A stretch of DNA of 19,773 bases, taken from positions 1 to 19,773 of the forward strand of contig JBEKTY010000376.1 of NCBI GenBank assembly GCA_049515555.1, read 5' to 3'. The notes beneath the pieces were generated by a model. That model had not been told where the DNA came from, ran no database searches, and saw only the letters and a program-made list of their open reading frames with translations. The stretch comes from JBEKTY01 sp049515555 (GTDB lineage: Bacteria; Planctomycetota; Planctomycetia; Pirellulales; Thermoguttaceae). Below are positions 1-8,300 of the stretch, in pieces. A program made the translations under genes and the position numbers. The number at the start of each line of letters is the position of its first letter. Positions within the stretch are counted from its first letter, which is position 1.

Positions 1-107
1 CTCCGACGGATTCGTTGCCTCCTCCGCCGCTTCGATTGCTACTGGGCAAGCGACCCTTCCCAGGCGGGACTTCCACCCGCTAAAATACACACGCATTCAC
101 GGCGCAC

Positions 108-123
108 GGACATTCTACTTTTC
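108..123 (+). repeat. Left 16-bp inverted repeat of the RAYT element
   Basis: GGACATTCTACTTTTC, the perfect reverse complement of 825-840. The transposase stop codon (TAG, minus strand, 115-117) lies within it, so the repeat encodes the last residues of the enzyme. Confidence 0.8.
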
Positions 124-786
124 TCCCTCCGAGATTCGCGGGCGGCCGCGTGGGTGAAGGCTTGCTTCCAGGCCCAAGCGTTCTGCCGTGGCGTGCTGCC
201 ACGACTCGTTTCCGTAAGGCGTGCCCCGTTCGACGCACTTCCGCAAGGCCGCCAGTTCCGCCTCGCTTTGCGGACGGTTGACCCAATCCAGCCAATTCTT
301 TCTTCGTGGAAGCGGGCCGGGATGCAACGTCCCCACGCGTTTTCCGCCCTTCAGTGCCGCCGCCGAAGACCACAGCCAATCTTCCGCGCGCTTCACCAGA
401 TTCGCGCGCAAAGCATTTCGCTCGACGTAACGCAGGACCGTCCACAAATGCTCGTCTTCTTCGATGGGAAACGCCTTGAACCGCCCTTGCCAGACGTGCC
501 CGCTGCCATGATAGTGCCGATGATATCGGCGCACATGCGATGTCAGCAGCCATTGCATCCATCGGCTCAAGTCTCCGTCGCCGTGCGGCCATAGAACCAG
601 ATGAAAGTGGTTCGGGATCAGACACCACGCAAGCAATCGCATCGGCAGTCGCTCGCTCGCCTCCTCGATCAAATCGAGAAAGGCGATGTAATCTTCCTTC
701 TTGTGAAAAACCGCCGCGCGACCGTTGCCCCGGTTGAGCACATGGTAGCAAACTCCGCCCACCGACGCCCTTGCTGTTCTTGCCAT
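115..786 (-). CDS. REP-associated tyrosine transposase (Y1/IS200-like HUH family)
   Basis: A 223-residue single-strand transposase of the Y1_Tnp fold. The start of the family is seen at residues 1-20 (MARTARASVGG, then YHVLNRGN). The HUH metal-binding motif is His60-Phe-His62 in IPNHFHLVLW. GHVWQGRFK (about 97-104) is typical of RAYTs. The nucleophile is probably Tyr120 in RYVERNALRANL. The frame stays open to 945, but the extra 53 residues are Lys/Gln-rich, are translated from the inverted repeat and the pyrimidine tract, and match nothing in the family, so the Met at 786 is taken as the start. There is no clear Shine-Dalgarno; a candidate promoter ends about 7 nt upstream, which would give a leaderless message. 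RAYTs are usually single-copy genes that act on dispersed palindromes elsewhere in the genome. Family call firm; exact activity inferred. Confidence 0.9.
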   Translation of the reverse strand: MARTARASVGGVCYHVLNRGNGRAAVFHKKEDYIAFLDLIEEASERLPMRLLAWCLIPNHFHLVLWPHGDGDLSRWMQWLLTSHVRRYHRHYHGSGHVWQGRFKAFPIEEDEHLWTVLRYVERNALRANLVKRAEDWLWSSAAALKGGKRVGTLHPGPLPRRKNWLDWVNRPQSEAELAALRKCVERGTPYGNESWQHATAERLGLEASLHPRGRPRISEGEK

Positions 787-792
787 GCACGG

Positions 793-821
793 ATTGTATC
801 GGCCCGTCCCATCTCCAACAA
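793..821 (-). promoter_or_regulatory. Possible sigma-70-type promoter of the transposase
   Basis: On the minus strand, TTGTTG (816-821) and TACAAT (793-798) are separated by 17 nt. The -10 box is good and the -35 box is weak. Transcription would start at or just before the ATG at 786, so the mRNA would be nearly leaderless, in keeping with the missing Shine-Dalgarno. Confidence 0.3.
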
Positions 822-824
822 GAC

Positions 825-840
825 GAAAAGTAGAATGTCC
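825..840 (-). repeat. Right 16-bp inverted repeat of the RAYT element
   Basis: GAAAAGTAGAATGTCC, the perfect reverse complement of 108-123. It lies just upstream of the candidate transposase promoter and is followed directly by a CCTTTTGC-type pyrimidine tract. Confidence 0.8.
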
Positions 841-898
841 CCTTTTGCCCCCCTTCTTTTGCCTCCTTTTGCTCCTTTTGCTCTTTTGCTTTTGCCCC
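841..898 (+). repeat. CTTTTGC-type pyrimidine-rich tract
   Basis: Irregular repetition of CTTTTGCTC / CCTTTTGC units with almost no purines except G, starting directly after the right inverted repeat of the RAYT element. It is not part of any convincing gene. Confidence 0.6.
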
Positions 899-963
899 TC
901 GTCGACGAGCTGGCCGCCGGCGACGTGATCGACTTCCTGCATCAATATCTGCCGCGGACTTGA
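899..963 (+). pseudogene. Possible 3' remnant of a gene cut by the RAYT insertion
   Basis: Directly after the pyrimidine tract the plus strand reads LVDELAAGDVIDFLHQ and a few more residues before a TGA at 961-963. The composition looks like a natural amphipathic C-terminus, whereas the frame upstream is the antisense of the transposase. The simplest reading is that the last ~21 codons of a gene survive here and the rest was displaced. I do not recognise the family. It is too short to exclude chance. Confidence 0.25.
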
Positions 964-1050
964 CCCGCCGGAGCGGCTTGAGTAGGCTGGTAAGATGGGG
1001 ATCTACGGTCCCCCGTCCCCTCAATATTACGGGGATCCTGGAGACGCCGG

Positions 1051-2184
1051 ATGCCGCGGTCGTTGCGCCGACTGTTGCTGTGGGGAGGGCCCGCCTGGCT
1101 CCGCTGGCTGGTCAGGCTGATTCTCTTGGCGGGCATTGCCCTCTTGGGATGGATTCCTTACCGTCATGAGGTCGGCGGCGACTGCCGCGTGGCGCCCGGC
1201 GCTCAGGTGAGCGTGCGTTCGCAGATCGAGGGCGAAGAGGTGCTGGGCGTTTTCGTCCGGGAAGGCGAGCGGGTCGAGGTCGGGAGCCCCATCGCCGCAC
1301 TGGCCATGCGGAAGGACCTGGCGGCCGTGGCGACGTGCAAGGCGGCGCTGCAGCACGCGCAGGCCGAGTTGGACCTGCTCGTGGCCGGCCCCCGCGCCGA
1401 GGACATTGCCATCGCCGAACAGAAGGTGGCCCTGTGGCAAGCCCAGGTCGTCTACGCCGAGAAGCAGTTGACGCGCATCAAGGCCTTGCAGAAGAAGGAC
1501 TCGGCTTCCTTACGCGAGCTGGACGATGCCGAGAAGGCGCGTGCTGCCGCGGCTGCCGAGTTGCTCTCCGCCCGGGAGAACCTCGAGAAGCTCCGCGCCG
1601 GTTATCGCCCGGAACGCATCCGGGCCGCCCAGGCCGACGTCGAGCGGTGCCGGGCCGAGCTGGCCTACCACGAGGAGCGGGTGCGGCTCGGCCGGATCAC
1701 CGCACCCATCTCCGGAAACGTCGTCACGGCGAACGTCCGGGAGCGCGTGGGGCAGAGCGTTGCCACCGGGGACCTGATCGCGGTCATCCACGACGCTTCG
1801 CCGCCGCAGGTCGAGGTGTTCACCGAGGAGCCCGATGCCGCCCAAGTGGAAGAGGGCATGCACGTGCACGTCCGCCTCTGGGGCAGCCAGGGGCGGTTGC
1901 TCACCGGAAGGGTGAGAAAGGTGAACCGGGCCACGGAAGAATATGCCGCCTTCCACATCGAGCGGATCCGCTCCGACCGCGAAGAGCTGGCGAAGGCCTC
2001 CGCCGACCGCGAGCCGAACCGGCGGCTGCGGATTTGCGTGGACCTGGACCCGCCGGCCGAGCCGGTCGTCCCCGGCATGACCGGCTACGCCCGCATCGTG
2101 CTTGAAGACGGGCTGTTCTGGCAAGCCCTGGCCCGGCCGGTCCTGCGATTCTTCCGCGTCGAAGTCTGGTCTTGGCTGCCGTAA
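1051..2184 (+). CDS. HlyD-family membrane fusion (periplasmic adaptor) protein
   Basis: A 377-residue adaptor of the HlyD/RND membrane-fusion type, which links an inner-membrane transporter to the cell envelope. There is one N-terminal membrane anchor (about 18-38, LRWLVRLILLAGIALLGW) after a basic stretch. The first half of the lipoyl/barrel-sandwich domain follows (about 50-88, with the V-x-EGExVEVGxPIA pattern), then a long Ala/Glu/Arg-rich coiled-coil hairpin (about 90-212), the second lipoyl half (about 214-248, RITAPISGNVVTANVREGxxV-type) and a beta-barrel (about 250-350, ending near VVPGMTGYARI). The start is supported by GGAG at 1040-1043, 7 nt upstream. Length is normal for the family. 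No transporter gene is adjacent in the same orientation. The RHS gene follows after 140 nt with its own candidate promoter. A PqqD/M50-like gene, a usual partner of such adaptors, sits beyond the RHS gene on the other strand. Substrate unknown. Confidence 0.85.
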   Translation: MPRSLRRLLLWGGPAWLRWLVRLILLAGIALLGWIPYRHEVGGDCRVAPGAQVSVRSQIEGEEVLGVFVREGERVEVGSPIAALAMRKDLAAVATCKAALQHAQAELDLLVAGPRAEDIAIAEQKVALWQAQVVYAEKQLTRIKALQKKDSASLRELDDAEKARAAAAAELLSARENLEKLRAGYRPERIRAAQADVERCRAELAYHEERVRLGRITAPISGNVVTANVRERVGQSVATGDLIAVIHDASPPQVEVFTEEPDAAQVEEGMHVHVRLWGSQGRLLTGRVRKVNRATEEYAAFHIERIRSDREELAKASADREPNRRLRICVDLDPPAEPVVPGMTGYARIVLEDGLFWQALARPVLRFFRVEVWSWLP

Positions 2185-2223
2185 TCTCTCGCCAAGATCT
2201 GTCGCCATCCCCTATCCGGTCTA

Positions 2224-2252
2224 TTGCTATCTGCCTGCTCGCATAGTATAAG
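2224..2252 (+). promoter_or_regulatory. Candidate promoter of the RHS gene
   Basis: TTGCTA (2224-2229) and TATAAG (2247-2252) are separated by 17 nt. Transcription would begin near 2259, just downstream of an in-frame GTG at 2256. This argues for the ATG at 2325 as the true start and gives a leader of about 66 nt. Confidence 0.4.
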
Positions 2253-2324
2253 GGCGTGGCTAGGCCGGTAGCAGTGGTGGCCGTTGCTTATGCGCCAGAC
2301 AATGCCTCAACGGGAGAGATTACA

Positions 2325-5300
2325 ATGTCTCGTTCACCTGCCAGGTTGCGGCGAAATCTTGCCGGATGGCTAACCTCGCCTAGGCCGGCCGGCCAGCGCA
2401 AAGCGCGGCGGCTGTGGTTGGAATCGCTCGAATCGCGAATGCTGCTGAGCATTGGGCAAACGACGGGCACGCCGGCGGCCCTTAAGCCGCAAGCGCCGTC
2501 GCAGTGGGTTTCCGCCCAGGAACCGGGCGCTACTATCGGCACCATGCCCGCCATTTGGGCCTCGGCCGACATCCTGGGTTACGCGATCACCAAGGCCACC
2601 GATATCATTCTGCCGGGCATCGGCCCGGCGCTGGATTTCGAGCGATATTACCAGTCCAAATCGACCGCCGACGTGGGGATGGGCACCGGCTGGGTGAACA
2701 GCTACAGCGACTACCTGACGTTCGGCACGGGCGGTACGATCACCTGGACCGACAACCAGGGCACGAACACCACGTTCACCCCCAACGGCCAAGGCGGTTA
2801 TCAGGACCCGGCGGGCACCTTCGGCACGTTCAGCAAGACGGCCTCGGGCTACGCTTACCGGGCCCCCGAGGGCCTGGTGCACAGCTTCAATCCCCAAGGC
2901 CACCTGGTGCAGATCGCCGACCGCAACGGCAACGACCTGAACGTCATCTACGATGCCAGCGGGCACCTGGCCAAGGTCACCGAGGCCGACGCGACGGAGC
3001 GGGCCCTGACCTTTACTTATACCGGCAGCCACATAACGGCCGTCAGCGACGGCACGGGCCGCACCTGGAGCTATACCTACAACGGCAACCAACTGGCGCA
3101 GGTGGCGGCCCCGGCCGGGGTGACCGAGCACTACGCCTATTATTCGGCCAACGGCCTGTTGCAGCAGATTACCGATCCTAACGGCGGGAGCACCCAGTTC
3201 ACCTATGACGGCTACAAGCGGGTAGTGACGCTGATCAACCCGGACGGTTCCACCGACAAGCTGTGGTACAGCGCCGCACAGCACCAGACACTGGTGGCCG
3301 ACGCGCGGGGCTACGTAACGACCTATACGTTCGACAGCCAGGGGGACGTGACGGCGGTGCAATCTCCAGGCGGTTCGCGGGAGACTTACACCTGGCAGAA
3401 CGGCGTGGAAACGGCGTTCACCGACGCCTTGGGCCACACGCAGAGCTACCAGTACGACGCGACGGGTAACGTGACCAAGGTCACCGACCCGGCCGGCAAC
3501 GTGACGACGGCCACTTATGACCCGACGTTCGGCCAGATGACCAGCCTGAGCCAGCCGGGCAATCGGTTGGTGCAGGTGCGCTACGACTCGCGGGGGAACC
3601 CGCTCCAGGTGATCGACGCCGTGGGCGACGTGACGACGATGACCTTCGACTCTCACGGGCTGCTGCTGACCCAGACCAGTCCGCGGGGGAACGTAACCGG
3701 GGCGTCGGCCGCCCCATACACGACGACGTACACCTACGACGACGCCGGCGACCAGTTGTCGATTTCGACGGGCCTGCCCTCGAAGCAGAGCTTCACCTAC
3801 GACGCCCGCGGCGACCGCTTGACTGCAACCGACGCCCGCGGCAACACCATAACGTATGGCTATGACGCGCTGGGGCGGATGACGCAGAGCAAGAACCCCT
3901 TGGGCGGCGTGAGCACTTCGACATACGACGCGGCCGGGGACCTGCTCTCGGTCACCGACCCATTGGGGCGCACAACACGCTACGGCTACGATCTGCTCGG
4001 CCGGCAAACCACGGTGACCGACGCTCTGGGTCGTACCACGACAACCGCCTACGACGCCGACGGCGACATCGTTTCGGTCACCGATCCGTTGGGGCACGCC
4101 ACACGCTACACCTACGACGCGCTCGATCGGCAGATCTCCAGCACCGACGCGTTAGGCAACGTGACAAGAACGGCCTACGACCCCAACGGGAACGTGCTGT
4201 CGGTCACCGACCCGCTCGGCAAAGTCACCACCTACACTTACGACGCCCTGGGCGACCTGATCCAGGTGACCGACCCGCTCGGCGATGTGACTACCGACGC
4301 TTACGACGCCGCGGGGGACCTGATCTCAGACACCGACCCCTTGCACCATACGACCAGCTACGGCTATGACCTGCTCGGCCGGCAAACCACGGTGACCGAC
4401 CCCCTGGGCCATACGACGACGACCGCTTATGATGCTGACGGGAACACCGTTTCGGTCACCGATCCGCTGGGGCACGTCACGCGCTACGCCTACGACGCGC
4501 TGGATCGGCAGACCACGGTAACGGATGCCCTGGGCCACGTGGCGACGACCACCTACGACGCGACCGGGAACGTACTTTCGATCAAAGACCCGGACGGCAA
4601 CACGACGACCTATGCCTACGACGCCCTCAACCGCCTGACCAAGACCACCGACGCGCTGGGGGATGTGACCACCGACGCCTATGACGCCGACGGCAACCTG
4701 GCCAGCGTCACCAACGCCCTTGGTCATTCGGCGACCTACGCCTACGACGCGCTCAACCGGCAGATCTCGGTCACCAACGCCCTGGGCGGGGTGGCTACCG
4801 CGGCCTACGATGCGGTGGGAAACGTGATCTCGCAGACGGACCCGCTGGGGCGGGTGACCCACTATGCATACGACGCGCTGGATCGACTCGTCAAGACCAC
4901 CGACGCGCTGGGGGACGTGACCACCGACGCCTATGACGCCGACGGCAACCTGACCAGCGTCACCGATGCGCTCGGTCATACCACAACCTACGCCTACGAT
5001 GCGCTGGGCCAGCAGATCTCCGTTACCAATGCGCTGGGCGGTGTGGCCACCACGACCTACGACGCGGCGGGAAACATCACCTCGAGCACCGACCAGTTGG
5101 GGCGGGTGACCCGTTACGCCTACGACACGCTCGACCAACTCGTCAAGACGACCGATCCCCTGGGCAACGTCACCTCCTCGACCTACGACGCCGGCGGCAA
5201 CCTGACCAGCGTCACCGACCCGTTAGGTCATACCACGAGCTACGCCTACGATGCGCTCGACCGGCAAACGACGGTCACAAACGCCCTGGGCGGGGTCACC

Positions 5301-8300
5301 TCCGCCACCTATGACGCCGACGGCAACCTGACCAGCGTCACCGACCCGCTCGGTCATGCCACGAGCTACGTCTACGATGTGCTCGACCGGCAAGTCTCCG
5401 TCACGAACGCCCTGAGCGGGGTCAGCACCACGACCTACGACGCGGTGGGAAACGTGACCTCGAGCACCGACCCGCTGGGGCGCGTGACCCATTATACCTA
5501 CGACGCGCTGGATCGGCTCACCAAGACCACGGATGCCCTGGGCAATGTCAGCTCCTCGACCTATGACGCCGACGGCAACCTGACCAGCGTCACGGACGCC
5601 CTTGGTCATACCACGATCTACGCCTACGACGCCCTCGACCGGCAGATCTCCGTGACCGACGCGCTGGGGCATGCCAGCGGCTCCCGTTACGACGCCGTCG
5701 GCAATCTTGTTAGCCTCACCGATGCCTTAGGCCACACCACCAGCTACGCCTACGATGCCCTGAACCGGCAGATCTCCGTCACCGACGCGATTGGGGACGT
5801 GACCACCGGCCGTTACGACGCCGTCGGCAACCTGACCAGCGTCAGCGACGCGCTGGGTCATACAACGAGCTACGCCTACGATGCGCTCAACCGGCAGATC
5901 TCGGTCACCAACGCCCTGGGCGGGGTGGCTACCACGGCCTACGACGCGGTGGGAAACGTGACCTCGAGCACCGACCCGCTGGGGCGGGTGACCCACTACG
6001 CCTACGATGCACTAAATAGACTCGTCAAGACCACCGACGCGCTGGGGAACGTGACCACCGGCGCCTACGACGCCGACGGCGATCTGACCGGCGTCACCGA
6101 CGCGCTAGGCCATACCACGACCTACGCCTACGATGCGCTCAACCGGCAGGTCTCTGTCACGGACGCCCTGGGCGGGGTCAGCACCACGGCCTACGACGCA
6201 GTGGGAAACGTGAGCTCGCAGACGGACCAGTTAGGGCGGGTGACGCACTATGCCTACGACGCGCTGGGGCGACTCGTCAAGACCACCGACGCGCTGGGGG
6301 ACGTGACCACCGGCGCCTACGACGCCGTCGGCGATCTGACCAGCGTAACCGACGCCCTGGGTCACACCACGACCTACGCCTACGATGCGCTCGATCGGCA
6401 AACGACCGTCACGAACGCCCTGGGCGGGGTCAGCACCACGGCCTACGACGCGGTGGGAAACGTGATCTCGATCACCGACCCGCTGGGGCGGGTGACCCAC
6501 TATGCCTACGACGCGCTGGATCGACTCGTCAAGACCACGGACCCCCTGGGCAACGTCACCTCCTCGACCTATGACGCCGTCGGCAACCTGACCGGCGCCA
6601 CCGACGCGCTAGGCAATACCACGACCTACGGCTACGACGCGCTCAACCGGCAAACGACCATCACGAACGCCCTCGGTGGGGTCACCACCGCCCATTACGA
6701 CGCCGACGGCAACCTGACGAGCGTCACCGACCCGCTAGGCCATGCCACGGCCTACGCCTACGATGCCCTGAACCGGCAAGTCTCCATCACCGACGCGCTC
6801 GGGGATGTGACCACCGACGCTTACGACGCCGTCGGCGACCTGACCTCGGTGACGGACCCCTTGCACCGCACGACCACCTACGGCTACGACGCGCTTGGCC
6901 AGCAAACCACGGTCACCGACCCCCTGGGCCATACGACAACCACGGCTTATGACGCTGACGGGAACATCGTCTCGGTCACCGATCCGCTGGGACACGTCAC
7001 GCACTACGGCTACGACGCGCTGGGGCGGCAGACGACGGTAACGGACGCCCTGGGCCAGGTGACGACGACCACCTACGACGCCAACGGGAACGTGCTTGCG
7101 ACCACGGACCCGGCCGGCAACACGACGACCTACGCCTACGATGCCCTCGGCCGCAACGTCTCGCAGACGGATGCCCTGGGCAACAGCCAAACCTACGCCT
7201 ACGACGCGGCCAGCAACCTGACGGGCTATACCGACGCCGACGGCCGGACCACGCACTACACCTACGACGCCTGCGACCGGGAGACCTCCGAGCAGTGGCT
7301 CGACACGACCGGCAAGCCCGTGCGAACCATCAGCTCCAGTTACGACGCGGACGGCGAGCTGATCGCCCAGAGCGATCCGGACTCGAGTTACACCTACACG
7401 TACGACGTGATGGGCCGGTTGACGTCGGTGGACAACAAGGGCACGCCGGGCGTGCCCGACGTGGTACTGAGCTACACTTACGACGCGGCAGGGAACGAGC
7501 TGACCTGCTCCGACACGGTCAACGGGGCGGCCGGGGCGACGGAGTCGATGACCTACGACGCCCTCGGCCGCGAGACGCAGATCACCCAGTCGGGCAGCGG
7601 CGTCGCCGCCAAGCGCGTCAATTTCGCCTACGACGCGGCCAGCGAGCTGACGAGCACGACCCGCTACGCCGACCTGGCGGGGACCAAGCTGGTCGCCGCC
7701 ACCACCTACGGTTACGACGGCGCGGGCCGGCTGACGCAGCAAACCGATTCCCACGGGACCACGACCCTGGCGAAGTACACCTGGACCCTGAATGCGGACG
7801 GCCTGGTCACCCAGGAAACCAGCCTGGACGGGACCAACACCTATGCCTACGACGCCGACAACCAACTGACCGCGGCCACGAGCACCTACCTGCCGGCCGA
7901 AAACTTCTCGTACGACGCCAACGGCAACCGCACCGGCGCGGGAATCCAGACCGGCAAGGACAACCAACTGCTCAGCGACGGCACGTACAACTACGTCTAC
8001 GACAAGGACGGGAACCTCGTCCAGCAGACGAATATCGCCACCGGCGCCGTGACGCAATACACCTGGGACTACCGCAACCGCCTGACACAGGTCGTCTCGA
8101 AGAATGCGGCGGGCCAGATCACCCAGCAGGCCAACTACACCTACGACGTCAACGACCAGCGGATCGCCAAGTCGGTGGACCCCGACGGGGCCGGGCCCCT
8201 GCCCGCCACCGTCCAGCGGTTCGTCTACGACGGCGGCAATATCGCCGTGCAATTCGACGGCAATAGCAACCTGACGCACCAGTACTTGTACGGTCCGGGC

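Larger units (their letters stand above)
108..840 (-). mobile_element. RAYT element bounded by 16-bp inverted repeats
   Basis: A 733-bp segment begins and ends with a perfect 16-bp inverted repeat (108-123 and 825-840, core ACATTCTACTTTT) and contains one gene, a REP-associated tyrosine transposase on the minus strand. Single-gene HUH elements of the IS200/RAYT kind do not make target-site duplications, and none is obvious at the borders. The left repeat overlaps the end of the transposase gene and holds its stop codon; the right repeat lies 38 nt upstream of its start. I infer that the repeats are the sequences the enzyme recognises. Confidence 0.65.
3831..7295 (+). repeat. 55 tandem 63-bp YD-repeat units without a single indel
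   Basis: Counting from the Asp codon at 3831, every 63 bp begins a new unit of form D(P/A)LGxxTxYxYDAxGxxxxxT, for 55 consecutive units (3465 bp). Unit boundaries checked at 4272, 4776, 5028, 5280, 5406, 5910, 6162, 6414 and 6666 all fall in phase. Flanking YD repeats (before 3831 and after 7295) vary in length. Confidence 0.93.

Noticed and set aside
787..945. N-terminal extension of the transposase frame
   Set aside because: The extra 53 residues come from the inverted repeat and the pyrimidine tract and are Lys/Gln-rich; the family begins at the Met at 786.
80..1024. Long minus-strand frame over the RAYT element
   Set aside because: It is in a different frame from the transposase, which has clear HUH and RAYT motifs; the translation is Arg/Gly-rich and without family features.
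2256..2324. GTG start extending the RHS protein by 23 residues
   Set aside because: It falls at the candidate transcription start, has no good ribosome site, and the ATG at 2325 has GGGAGAG 6 nt upstream followed by the basic LEPR-XLL-type N-terminus.
3831..7295. CRISPR array
   Set aside because: The repeats are contiguous 63-bp coding units with no unique spacers and keep a YD-repeat reading frame throughout.
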